Shown: one piece after another, positions 46,759 to 55,161 of the stretch
Numbering within the stretch: position 1 is the first letter of the stretch
How the letters are laid out: each line of letters opens with the position of its first letter
Assembly (NCBI GenBank): GCA_964454025.1
Contig: CAYVRP010000028.1
Location: 1 to 64,000 of the forward strand
DNA from: JAFGBI01 sp964454025
Lineage (GTDB): Bacteria; Myxococcota_A; Polyangia; Polyangiales; Polyangiaceae
DNA length: 64,000 nt
Direction of reading: 5' to 3'
Program-made: the position numbers and the translations under genes
Notes under the pieces: model-generated
Seen by the model: the letters and a program-made list of their open reading frames with translations, nothing else
Database searches by the model: none
What the model was told of the DNA's origin: nothing

Positions 46759-46850
46759 TCGATCGACGCGGGCGGCCGCCGCGCCGCGCCGCGCGATCAC
46801 CGCGCAGCTTGTCGTCGATCGACGCGGGCGGCCGCCGCGCCGCGCGGTCA
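46759..46850. repeat. Imperfect tandem duplication of the 3' end of the kinase gene
   Basis: The same 30-base sequence occurs at 46759-46788 and 46815-46844, 56 bp apart, and similarity continues for about 13 bases beyond each copy (cgatcaccgcgca versus cggtcactgcgca) apart from a 5-bp difference. The second copy runs into the stop codon region of the kinase gene. Confidence 0.8.
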
Positions 46851-47975
46851 CTGCGCATAGCGCATCACCACCACGGCCAGCAGCATCCCGACGACCAGGA
46901 AGACCACCGCGACGAACAGGAGCGCGACGACGCTGGTCCCACCCCCGCGGGGAGCGAGGTCGCGCGCGGGGCTCGGGGAGGACACGACCACCGGGCTCGA
47001 CACCGGAGCCACGGCGGGCGCCGCGGGGGAGGCCGCGGCCTCCGCCCCGGGCGCCGCGGGCGGGAGCCCGTAGGTGGCCAGCCCGGACCGCACCGAAACC
47101 CCGGCGAACGTCTCCAGCGCGAGCGCGAACTCGGCGGCGGTCTGGAAGCGGTCGTCGGGACGCTTCGCGAGCGCCTTCGCGATCACCTCCCAGAGCCCGA
47201 CCGGGAAGGTCATCCCCGCGACCCGCTCGTTGATCGAGATCGGGGGTTCGAGCACGTGCTTCTGGATGTACTCCATCGGCGTCTTGGCGTCGAACGGCAG
47301 CTTTCCGGTGAGCACCTCGTAGAGGATCACCGCGAGCGAGTAGACGTCGCTGCGCGGGTCGAGCGTCCGGCCCTGGGCCTGCTCCGGAGACATGAACTCC
47401 GGGGTCCCGAAGACCATTCCCTCCTGGGTGAGGACGATCGAGCCGGGGCGCATCTGGCGCTCGGTCACCTTCGCCAGACCGAAGTCCAGCACCTTGGGGA
47501 AGTCCGGGATGTTGCCCACCCGGCAGAGGAAGATGTTCTCCGGCTTGAGGTCCCGGTGCACGATCCCCATCTGATGCGCCTCATCCAGGGCACCGCAGAC
47601 GGCGACCAGGATGGGAATCGCCCGGTCGACGGGGATGGGCCCCCCCTTGCGGACCGTCTGGTTGAGGTTCCGCCCCTCGAGGTACTCCATCACGATGTAG
47701 AGCGAGCCGTCCTCGGGCAGCTCGCCGTACATGAAGACCTTGGTGGTGTTGGGGTGCGTGAGCTGGCTCATCGCCCGCGCCTCGCGCCGGAAGCGGGAGG
47801 TGAGATCGCGCCGACCGGCGAGCTTCGGATGGAGGATCTTGATCGCCACCATCCGGTTCATCGCCGGCTGCGAGGCCTTGTACACGGACCCCATCCCGCC
47901 GGTGCCGATCTTCTGGAGGATCTCGAACTGACCCTCCAGGATCGTGCGACCGATGAACGGGTCCTTCTGGCGCAT
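46848..47975 (-). CDS. Eukaryotic-like Ser/Thr protein kinase with C-terminal membrane anchor
   Basis: A 375-residue PknB-type kinase. The domain at residues 18-285 has IGTGGMGSVYKA, Lys46 (VAIKIL), HRD at 139-141 (IVHRDLKPENIFL), DFG at 163-165, and GTPEFMSPEQ. All catalytic residues are present, so it should be active. A Pro/Ala/Ser linker leads to a single C-terminal helix (about 349-373) ending MRYAQ, with essentially no extracytoplasmic sensor domain. The ATG at 47975 is the chosen start. It is divergent from the YfiH gene by 45 bp and upstream of PBP1A, which suggests, but does not show, a link to cell-wall synthesis. Confidence 0.93.
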   Translation of the reverse strand: MRQKDPFIGRTILEGQFEILQKIGTGGMGSVYKASQPAMNRMVAIKILHPKLAGRRDLTSRFRREARAMSQLTHPNTTKVFMYGELPEDGSLYIVMEYLEGRNLNQTVRKGGPIPVDRAIPILVAVCGALDEAHQMGIVHRDLKPENIFLCRVGNIPDFPKVLDFGLAKVTERQMRPGSIVLTQEGMVFGTPEFMSPEQAQGRTLDPRSDVYSLAVILYEVLTGKLPFDAKTPMEYIQKHVLEPPISINERVAGMTFPVGLWEVIAKALAKRPDDRFQTAAEFALALETFAGVSVRSGLATYGLPPAAPGAEAAASPAAPAVAPVSSPVVVSSPSPARDLAPRGGGTSVVALLFVAVVFLVVGMLLAVVVMRYAQ

Positions 47976-48020
47976 CCCGGAACCTGATAGCAAACCTTTC
48001 GCGCGACGACGAGGACCACC

Positions 48021-48809
48021 GTGATCGCCGACACCGCCCCGGTCGATTGCCTGCAGAGCGCCCGACTCCTCGCGGCGGGGTTCCACCACGCGTTCTTCAC
48101 GCGCCACGGCGGCGTGTCGGCTGGCCCGTACGCGAGCTTGAACTGCTCGCGGTCCGTGGGCGACGCACCGGCGCACGTCGAGCGCAACCTCCGCCGCGCG
48201 GCGGCCACCCTCCAGGTGCCGCCTGCGCGGTTGTACGTCGTGGCGCAGGTCCACGGCGCGGACGTGGTCGAGATCACCGCGGCGGACGCCCGCGAGGTGG
48301 TCGCACGCCGACCCGGAGACGCGCTCATCGCCCGCGCGGGCGGGCTGGCCTGCGGGGTACGGATCGCGGACTGTGTCCCGGTGCTGCTGGCCGATCGAGC
48401 GTCGGGGGCGGTGGCCGCTGTCCACGCGGGTTGGCGCGGCGTCGTCGCCGACGTGGTGGGCGCCGCGGTGGCGGCGCTCCGCGCCGGAGCGCCCGGCGAG
48501 CCCGACCTCGTCGCCGCCGTGGGCCCGCACATCTCGGCCGCGGCCTTCGAGGTGGGCGAGGAAGTGGCCGCGGCGCTGAGCGCGGTCGCGCCCGAGGTGC
48601 CGGCGGTGCTCCGATCCCCGGGCAAGCGTCCGCGCGTCGACCTGCGCGCGCTGGTCCGCGCGGAGCTCGTCCGCGCGGGGGTCCCGGCGACGGCGATCGA
48701 CGACGTCGCCGGGTGCACGTTCTCCGAGCCCGACCGCTTCTTCTCGTTCCGTCGCGACGGCGCGCAGAGCGGTCGGCACCTGGCGGCCATCGTCGCGCGC
48801 GGCGGATGA
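48021..48809 (+). CDS. pgeF: YfiH/LACC1-family purine nucleoside phosphorylase (laccase-domain protein)
   Basis: A 262-residue cytoplasmic enzyme of the multicopper polyphenol oxidoreductase family, now known to include purine nucleoside phosphorylase/adenosine deaminase activities and peptidoglycan-editing factor. Signatures are complete: FFTRHGGVSAGPYASLN, VAQVHGADVV, RIADCVPVLLAD, AVHAGWRGVVADVV and AAVGPHISAAAFEV, with the conserved His and Cys metal ligands. The start is the GTG at 48021. It is next to the kinase/PBP1A genes, divergent. Confidence 0.9.
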   Translation: MIADTAPVDCLQSARLLAAGFHHAFFTRHGGVSAGPYASLNCSRSVGDAPAHVERNLRRAAATLQVPPARLYVVAQVHGADVVEITAADAREVVARRPGDALIARAGGLACGVRIADCVPVLLADRASGAVAAVHAGWRGVVADVVGAAVAALRAGAPGEPDLVAAVGPHISAAAFEVGEEVAAALSAVAPEVPAVLRSPGKRPRVDLRALVRAELVRAGVPATAIDDVAGCTFSEPDRFFSFRRDGAQSGRHLAAIVARGG

Positions 48810-49017
48810 CGGGCGGGGGCGTGGCTCCGCCGGGGGGCGGACGGCGCGCCGGAGGTGGCAGCGTCGGGACCTTGCTGCCGGCGCAGCGACGCGCGTCCGC
48901 CGCGTGCCGTCCGCGCGCGGGATCGGACCTGCGGCCGGCCCGGGTACGCGCGCCGGCGCGGCGCGCGAGACGGGCGCGGTTTCCTCGCGGGCTCGGCGGG
49001 GGGTAACCTACCGGTCG

Positions 49018-50652
49018 ATGCGCACCGTCGACTGCGCCGCATGCGGGGCGCGCTTCGCTGTCCCGGACGAGCTCTTCACGCGCGCCGTCGCCGGACGTCA
49101 GCGCCGGATGGTGTGCAAGCGCTGCGGCGCCCACGTGGTGGTCGACGGCACCTGCGTGACCGGGGTGGAGGCGCCGTGGATCGTCGCCTTCGGTCCCGAC
49201 GACGATCGCGAGCTGACGACGCGCCAGCTCCGCGAGGCGATCGCGGCGGAGCGGGTGCAGGGCTCGACGCTCGTCTGGCGCGATGGCATGGAGGACTGGG
49301 TCGCCCTCCGCACGGTCGAGGAGTTCGCCTCGGCGTTCGGGCCGCGGCCGGCCGCCGGCTCGGCGCCCGACCCGGGGCCGGCGGCGCCGGACCCGACGCC
49401 CGAAGCGACGCCGGAGCCGGACGACGGCGAGGACGATGGGTCCGGCGCGCAGGCCCCCATCGAGCCGTCCGCACCCGCCCGCCCGCCGTCGCCGATCCCG
49501 CCGCCGCGCGTGGTGGCGTTGCCGCATCCGCGATCCGGACCGGGTGCACCCGGGAGGCCCGGCTCCGGGAGCGCCGCCGGTGAACGCGCCGGGGCGGCGT
49601 CTGACGCCTCGCCGACCGGGGCCATGCATGCGCTCTTCACCGTGGAGTCGATTCCGCCCGTCGCGGAGCTCTCCGATGCGGAGGTGCTCAGCTTGCCCCC
49701 CTCGCGGCCCGCGCGCGGACCGTCCCCGCCGGTGCTCATACCCCGCGCGGCGCGGCTCCCGCGGGAGCCGGCGAGCGCACCGACACCTGAACCGGCGCCG
49801 CTCGCCGACGCGACGTTCGACGTCGAGGTGACGGACGAGGCGGAGCAACCCGACGGCATCGACGTCACCCTCGAAGAGGCCCCGAAACCAGAGCGGGGCG
49901 CGGCCGGCGCCGCCAGCGGGGACGCGGGCCGTGGCGCACGGGCGCTGCGCCGGGGCTGGCTCGCCGTCGGCGCCACCGCCGGGGTGGCGCTGATCGCGAG
50001 CGGCCTGCTGCTGAGGAGCCAGCGCGGCGGGGCGCGCGACGCGGCGGGGGCCGCCCGCGAGCCCGGAAGCGCCGCCGTCGCGCCGCGCCCACCTTCGACC
50101 GGCAACGCCGCCGCGCGCGAGGCTCCCGCCGCGCCCGCCGCTCCGGAGCTCGACCACGTTGAGCGTGCAGCCGTGCCGACGCCGGCGGACGCGACGCGGC
50201 CCCCGCCGGCCAGCGCCGGCGCGCGGCCGACGGCGATCGCCCCGCGGCGCGACGGACCCCTCGGCGCAGCCGCGCCGACAGCCAGCGTCACCGCGGCCGG
50301 CGCCAACGACCGCGCTCGACGCACCGCCGCGGCGAGCGGGAGCAGCGCCCCCGCGACGCCCGCCGCGCCCGCGGCCGCCGGCGCCGCCTTCGATCGCGCC
50401 GCCGCGGCGAGCGCGCTCAGCACGGCCGCGGCCGCCGCCTCGAGCTGCCGCCGCGGCGCGGACCCGTCGGGGACGGCCATGGTCACGGTCACCTTCGCGC
50501 CATCGGGCCGTGTCACCAGCGTGAACGTCGCGGGGCCGCCGTTCGCGGGCACCGCGACCGGCGGCTGCATCGCGACGACCCTCCGCCGAGCCACGGTGCC
50601 GCCGTTCGCCGGCAGTCACGTCACGGTCAGCAAGCGCATCGTGGTCCAGTGA
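49018..50652 (+). CDS. GltJ/AgmX-like zinc-ribbon, GYF and TonB-like membrane protein
   Basis: A 544-residue protein from the ATG at 49018. An MJ0042-type zinc ribbon (C6, C9, C33, C36; CAACGARFAVPDE...MVCKRCG) is followed by a GYF-2-type domain at about 52-105 (WIVAFGPDDDRELTTRQLRE, STLVWRDGMEDWVAL). A long Pro/Ala-rich cytoplasmic linker leads to one membrane helix (about 315-333), a periplasmic linker, and a C-terminal AgmX/PglI or TonB-like module (about 450-544: CRRGADPSGTAMVTVTFAPS, RRATVPPFAGSHVTVSKRIV). This is the architecture of GltJ (AgmX), the gliding-motility trans-envelope protein of Myxococcus, but many Myxococcota paralogues share it. No other glt gene is adjacent. Confidence 0.78.
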   Translation: MRTVDCAACGARFAVPDELFTRAVAGRQRRMVCKRCGAHVVVDGTCVTGVEAPWIVAFGPDDDRELTTRQLREAIAAERVQGSTLVWRDGMEDWVALRTVEEFASAFGPRPAAGSAPDPGPAAPDPTPEATPEPDDGEDDGSGAQAPIEPSAPARPPSPIPPPRVVALPHPRSGPGAPGRPGSGSAAGERAGAASDASPTGAMHALFTVESIPPVAELSDAEVLSLPPSRPARGPSPPVLIPRAARLPREPASAPTPEPAPLADATFDVEVTDEAEQPDGIDVTLEEAPKPERGAAGAASGDAGRGARALRRGWLAVGATAGVALIASGLLLRSQRGGARDAAGAAREPGSAAVAPRPPSTGNAAAREAPAAPAAPELDHVERAAVPTPADATRPPPASAGARPTAIAPRRDGPLGAAAPTASVTAAGANDRARRTAAASGSSAPATPAAPAAAGAAFDRAAAASALSTAAAAASSCRRGADPSGTAMVTVTFAPSGRVTSVNVAGPPFAGTATGGCIATTLRRATVPPFAGSHVTVSKRIVVQ

Positions 50653-50835
50653 TGAGCGGAGGCGAGGGTCGAAGCCGGCAAGGCGCGCGCTGATCCGCGG
50701 CGTCACCCCGCGGGCGGCGCCGACCCCCGCCCGGGAAACCCTTCGGCGGCCACGAGATCCGCGCCCGAGGGCTGGCGCTCCGCGGCATCGTCCTTACGTT
50801 GTGCGAGTCGGTGCTTCGTGGCCCAGGGAGAACGA

Positions 50836-51246
50836 GTGTCACACCCATCCCCGCCCCATCCCCACTCGCGGGGCAGCGGAGCGTCCTCCCCGGCGCTTCT
50901 CCCCAACCTCCCCGCCCCGGAGCACCGCCCCTTCTCGCCCGCGCCGCCGGCCCTGCTGCGCTTCATCCTCGATCCCCGCGTGGCGACCTGGGCCAAGGTG
51001 CTGGCCGCCCTGGGGCTCGTGTACGCGCTGGTCCCGCTCGATCTGGTCCCTGATCTCGTCCCCCTCCTGGGCTGGCTGGACGACGCCGGCGTGCTGTCGC
51101 TGGGGATGTTCCTGCTCGCCCGCGCCTGGAGCCGGTACCGCGCGACCGCGCCGGCTTCGGCCCCCCGCGCGCCGGAAGCGCCGGCCGCGGCGGGCGAGCC
51201 ACGATCGGTGGTGTTGACCGCGGGCACCGACGTGACGCCCGAGTAG
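50836..51246 (+). CDS. YkvA/DUF1232 domain membrane protein
   Basis: A 136-residue protein. The GTG at 50836 was preferred (AGGGAG 5 bases upstream) over the GTG at 50818. The DUF1232 signature is present in the middle: LALGL-type helix, then YALVPLDLVPDLVPLLGWLD and DAGVLSLGMFLLARAW. Two hydrophobic segments suggest an inner-membrane protein. The function of the family is unknown. Confidence 0.83.
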   Translation: MSHPSPPHPHSRGSGASSPALLPNLPAPEHRPFSPAPPALLRFILDPRVATWAKVLAALGLVYALVPLDLVPDLVPLLGWLDDAGVLSLGMFLLARAWSRYRATAPASAPRAPEAPAAAGEPRSVVLTAGTDVTPE

Positions 51247-51392
51247 GCGGGGGCGCGGGCGGCGGGCGGCCAGGGCAATCCGGGGCGCCCCACCCGGAGC
51301 CGGCGGCGGGCTCGTGAAAGAGAGGGGATCGCAGAAGCGGTGGACGGAACCGCCACGGGTCCCTTAAGGTCACCCACGAGGTAGCAGAAGCC

Positions 51393-51971
51393 ATGTGGAT
51401 CCTCGTGCAGCACCGCCTCGACGGAACCCTCCTCGGCGCCGTTCCCGCGGGGACGCGCGGGTTCGAACGATTGGATCCCGGCGCGCGGATCGAGCTCGGC
51501 GCTCGGAGCTTCCGGGTCCGCGGTCGGTTCGTTCAGGGCGACGACGCGCCGACCCTGCTCCTGGTCGACGCGGCCGAGAGCGGCGGCGCGGCGATAGAGT
51601 CCACGTTCCACTCGTCCAGCGATGATCCCGCCTCTCCGGCCCCCGCCCGCCCGTTCCTGGGTGAGCTCGAGCACCTCATCGAGGCCCGCAAGCAGAGCAC
51701 CGCGGTGCGGAGCTACACGCGCACCCTGCTCGACGGCGGCGCGGTGCGGATCGGCGAGAAGCTCCGCGAGGAGGCGGAGGAGCTGGCGCGGGCCCTCGCG
51801 GACGAGACCGAGGACCGGGTCACCAGCGAGGCGGCGGACCTGCTCTTCCACCTGCTCGTGGGGTTGAGCTCGCGCGGCCTCTCCCTAAACGATGTGGTGG
51901 CGGTGCTGGCCCGACGCTTCGGGGTCAGCGGCCACGTGGAGAAGGCCAGTCGCGCGCCGTCCCCCCTCTGA
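51393..51971 (+). CDS. hisE: Phosphoribosyl-ATP pyrophosphatase with N-terminal extension
   Basis: A 192-residue protein. Residues about 88-185 are HisE, the MazG-fold enzyme of histidine biosynthesis that converts phosphoribosyl-ATP to phosphoribosyl-AMP: LGELEHLIEARKQSTAVRSY, GEKLREEAEELARALADETE and SEAADLLFHLLVGLSSRGLS carry the metal-binding Glu/Asp residues. Residues 1-85 form an extra beta-rich domain (LVQHRLDGTLLGAVPAGTRG, RIELGARSFRVRGRFVQGDD) not found in classical HisE of about 100 residues. It stands apart from other his genes. Confidence 0.87.
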   Translation: MWILVQHRLDGTLLGAVPAGTRGFERLDPGARIELGARSFRVRGRFVQGDDAPTLLLVDAAESGGAAIESTFHSSSDDPASPAPARPFLGELEHLIEARKQSTAVRSYTRTLLDGGAVRIGEKLREEAEELARALADETEDRVTSEAADLLFHLLVGLSSRGLSLNDVVAVLARRFGVSGHVEKASRAPSPL

Positions 51972-52150
51972 GGAGCGGCTCCGCACGCAGCGTGTCAGCG
52001 CACCGCGCCCCCGGGGCCGCCGACGAGCGCGTGGCGACGCCGTGCGGCCGATCCCAGCAGTTTGACCGTCGCGCCGGTGCCCGGCTATCGTCTGCCGCGC
52101 CGCGCGAGGTTGGCCCGTCCCTGCGCGAGGTGGCGCGCCGGAAGGTGACG

Positions 52151-54364
52151 ATGTCGAAAAAGGTCCTGATCTTCGAAGCCGATGCCGCCTTCGCCGGGGA
52201 GCTCCGCCAGGGGCTGACGAGCCTGGGCTGCACGGTCACGGTGACCGACGACGTCAACGCCGGCCTCCAGCTCGCCGCGACGGACCACCCCGACCTCATC
52301 CTGCTGGCCATCGAGCTGCCGCGCATGAACGGCTTCTCGGTCTGCAACAAGCTCAAGCGCGACCCGGCCCTGAAGGACATCCCGCTCGTCATCATGAGCA
52401 CGGACTCCAACGAGGAAACCTTCGAGCAGCACCGCCGGCTGCGCACCCGGGCCGAGGACTACGTCCACAAGCCGATCGGCTTCGACGAGCTCCTCCGGCA
52501 CTGCAACGCCCTGGTCCCGCTGGGGACGGCGGACGTCGTGACGGAAGACGACATCGTCCTCGACGACATCGAGATCGACGAGGCGGAGGTCATCGACGCC
52601 GATTCGGCGGTCGACAACGAGGTCGAGGATTTCGCGGAGCAGGCGTTCGACGCGCTGATCGACGACGTGGCGCCGGCCCCCCCGGCACCCGGGCCTGCGG
52701 TGGCTCCGCCGGCTCCGCAGCGGAGCGGCGCCCCGGGCGGGGACGAGGCGCCGGCCGCGTCGGCTCCGGTGGCCGAAACCGTGGACGAGAGCGACCTGCG
52801 GATCGAGTCGGTGGCCGCCGCCCCCGCGGCCCCCCCCGCGGTCGCGCCGCGGGGAGAAACCGTCGCGATGGCCCGGGAGCCGCCGCCGGAACCCCCGCCC
52901 CCGGTCCCCGCCGAGCCCGCCGTGGATGAAGCCGCGTCGTCCCGCGTCGCGGCCCTGGAGGCGGAGCTCGCAGCGGCGCGGAGCGACGCCGCCGCGCTCG
53001 CCGCCGCGAACGCCCGCGTCGAGGCCCTGGAAGCGGAGCTCGGGCGGCTGCAGGCGCCCGTCGCCGCCCTCGCGCCGCGCGCTGAGCGCGCCGAGCGACT
53101 GGAGCAGGAGCTCGCCCTCGCCCAGCAGCAGGCAGAGGAAACCCGCCGCAAGCTCGAGCAGGCGTCGTCCGGCAAGCCGGTGGGTTCAGCGCGGGAATTC
53201 CTCGATCTCAGGGAGGCGCTGAACAGGAAGGACAAGGAGCTGCTGGACCTGAGGGACCAGATCACCCACCGCGACAAGGAGATCCTCGCGCTGCGAGACG
53301 GCAATCTGGCGCTCGAGCGGGCTCAGGCAGATCAGAGCGACCGGCTCGCGGAGCTGGAGAAGCAGCTCCCGGAGCTGCAGCGGCAGGCGGACGCCTTCCG
53401 CGCCGACAAGGAACAGGCCGCCAAGCGCGCCGACGACTTCAAGCGCAAGGCCGAGAAGCTGCAGGGCGATCTCGAGGCGCGCGCGCGGCAGCTCGAGGAA
53501 ACCATCGCGGCCCACGGCGCCGAGCTGGAGCGGCGGGCGGCCGAGGCGGCCGCCGTGGCCGCCGCCCACGCCGAGGCGCTGGCGCAGGCGGCGGCGGACC
53601 GCGAGGCCGCGGTCGAGCGGGCGGTGGCGGCGGCGCGCGCCGCCGCCGCCGAGGCCGAGGCCGCCGCGATCGCACGCGTCCGGGGCGAGGCGGCGGAAGC
53701 CCAGCGGCGCGCGCTGCTGGAGCGTGAGCAGGAGCTGCGCGCGGATCTGGATGCCCGGCTCGGCGCGCTGCACCGCGCCCACGACGACGCGCTGGGCAAG
53801 CTCCGCGCCGAGCAGGAGCAGGCCGCGCGGGAGGCGGCGGAGCGAGAGGCAGCGGTGGGGGCCGAGCGCGATCGGGTCACCGCGGAGCGGGACCGGGCGC
53901 GGAGCGAGCTGGCGAACCTAGAGCAGGCCCGAGCGAGAAGCGAGGCGGAGCGCGACGCGCGGATCGCGGCGCTGCAGGCGGAGCGCGACGCGCGGAGCGA
54001 GGAGCGCGCCGCCGCGCGGCGCACGATCGAGGAGCGTGACCGCGCCGTCGCCGGGCTGGAGGCGGATCTGCGCGAGCGGACCGAGGAGCGCGACGCCGCG
54101 CGGCGCGCGGTCGAGGAGCGCGACCACCGGGTCACGGAGCTCCAGGAGGAGATCGCCCGGCGAGCCGCCGAGCACGACGCGCTCGTCGCCGCCAAGGGCC
54201 AGGAGATCGCCGCGATCCGGCAGGAGCTCGAGGCGCAGCAGCGGCGCATCGCCCAGGCGCACGCGAAATGGGAGGCCGACCGGGCCTCGCTCGAGGGCGC
54301 CAAGAACGCGCTGGCCGCGGCGCTGGCGCGGATCGAAGAGGTCGAGGGGCGCGGGCTCGAGTAG
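52151..54364 (+). CDS. FrzS/AglZ-like pseudo-receiver with long coiled-coil
   Basis: A 737-residue protein; the ATG at 52151 has AAGGTG 5 bases upstream. Residues 1-122 form a receiver fold (SKKVLIFEADAAFAGELRQG) in which the phospho-acceptor Asp is replaced by Ala53 (LILLAIELPRMNGF), while Lys107 is kept. The block EQHRRLRTRAEDYVHKPIGF closely resembles the FrzS and AglZ receivers of Myxococcus, which are also non-phosphorylatable. An acidic/Pro-rich linker (about 125-250) leads to a coiled-coil from about 255 to 735, with charged Glu/Arg/Ala heptads. FrzS regulates type IV pilus motility and AglZ regulates gliding at the poles. A polar scaffold role is inferred. Confidence 0.82.
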   Translation: MSKKVLIFEADAAFAGELRQGLTSLGCTVTVTDDVNAGLQLAATDHPDLILLAIELPRMNGFSVCNKLKRDPALKDIPLVIMSTDSNEETFEQHRRLRTRAEDYVHKPIGFDELLRHCNALVPLGTADVVTEDDIVLDDIEIDEAEVIDADSAVDNEVEDFAEQAFDALIDDVAPAPPAPGPAVAPPAPQRSGAPGGDEAPAASAPVAETVDESDLRIESVAAAPAAPPAVAPRGETVAMAREPPPEPPPPVPAEPAVDEAASSRVAALEAELAAARSDAAALAAANARVEALEAELGRLQAPVAALAPRAERAERLEQELALAQQQAEETRRKLEQASSGKPVGSAREFLDLREALNRKDKELLDLRDQITHRDKEILALRDGNLALERAQADQSDRLAELEKQLPELQRQADAFRADKEQAAKRADDFKRKAEKLQGDLEARARQLEETIAAHGAELERRAAEAAAVAAAHAEALAQAAADREAAVERAVAAARAAAAEAEAAAIARVRGEAAEAQRRALLEREQELRADLDARLGALHRAHDDALGKLRAEQEQAAREAAEREAAVGAERDRVTAERDRARSELANLEQARARSEAERDARIAALQAERDARSEERAAARRTIEERDRAVAGLEADLRERTEERDAARRAVEERDHRVTELQEEIARRAAEHDALVAAKGQEIAAIRQELEAQQRRIAQAHAKWEADRASLEGAKNALAAALARIEEVEGRGLE

Positions 54365-54375
54365 CCTCGGATCCC

Positions 54376-55122
54376 TCACTCGCGCTCGAACGGGACCCAC
54401 GTGCCCCCGAGCCGCCGTTCGTGGGGCAAGAAGCGCGCCTTGTAGCGCATGACCGGCGACTCGGCGATGAAGAGGCCGAGGTACAGGTACTCGAGCCCGA
54501 GGCTCCGACAGAGCTCGATCTGCTTGAGGATCGAGTAGGTGCCGAGGCCCAGCCGCCCGAGCGCCGGGTCGTAGTGCGTGTACACCGCCGACAGGGAGCG
54601 CCGCCCACGGTCGGTGACGGCGATCCCGACCAGGGTCCCGCCGAGCGCGTAGCGCAGCTCGAAGGTGTCGCAGCAGGTGTTGACGAGGAAGTCCTCGTAG
54701 GCCCCGGCGTCGATGGGCGCCTGCCCGTCGGCCAGACCGCGCCCCACCTTGTGCAGCTGGTAGAGCTCCACGCGGCGGGGGTCGACCTCGGGCGGGCCGG
54801 CGGTGAGGGTCAGCGCGGCGTCACCGCGCCGGAGCGTCCGCCGGTGGCCGCGGGTGAGCTCGAAGCGCGCGACGGGGATGCGCAGCGGTACGCACGCCTC
54901 ACAGGACGGGCAGCGCGTGCGATAGAGGAGCATGCCCTGACGGCGATCCCCCGCCACCAGACGCTGGTCCAGCTCGTCTCGACGGAGCCTGCGCACGGGC
55001 AAGCGGAGCGGCATGCGCGCCTGCCGACCCGCGAGGTAGGGGCACGGGTGGAGCCGGTCGTAGACCACGAGCTCCGGCGGTGACCCCGGCACGATCGGCA
55101 GCGCGAGATCCTGGCGCGACAT
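54376..55122 (-). CDS. bpt: Aspartate/glutamate leucyl- or arginyl-tRNA-protein transferase (Bpt/Ate family)
   Basis: A 248-residue cytoplasmic enzyme of the N-end rule pathway. The N-terminal domain has DRLHPCPYLAGRQARMPLRL and YRTRCPSCEACVPLRIPVAR, the Cys motifs of the ATE N-terminal region. The C-terminal domain has FELRYALGGTLVGIAVTDRG, SAVYTHYDPALGRLGLGTYS, and LGLEYLYLGLFIAESPVMRY. It transfers Leu (Bpt) or Arg (Ate) from tRNA to N-terminal acidic residues, marking proteins for ClpAP-type degradation. Bacterial members of this length are usually Bpt. Confidence 0.9.
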   Translation of the reverse strand: MSRQDLALPIVPGSPPELVVYDRLHPCPYLAGRQARMPLRLPVRRLRRDELDQRLVAGDRRQGMLLYRTRCPSCEACVPLRIPVARFELTRGHRRTLRRGDAALTLTAGPPEVDPRRVELYQLHKVGRGLADGQAPIDAGAYEDFLVNTCCDTFELRYALGGTLVGIAVTDRGRRSLSAVYTHYDPALGRLGLGTYSILKQIELCRSLGLEYLYLGLFIAESPVMRYKARFLPHERRLGGTWVPFERE

Positions 55123-55161
55123 GACGAGCCGGAGTCCAAGATAGTCCCGCCCGGCGGCGCC

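Noticed and set aside
46759..46850. Repeat pair considered as a CRISPR array
   Set aside because: Only two copies, with a 26-bp spacer, at a gene end, and no cas genes; better explained as a tandem duplication.
51456..51478. tRNA T-loop-like sequence ggttcgaa
   Set aside because: It lies inside the HisE coding frame and no cloverleaf can be drawn around it. A similar attcgaacc near 23133 is inside the PEGA gene.
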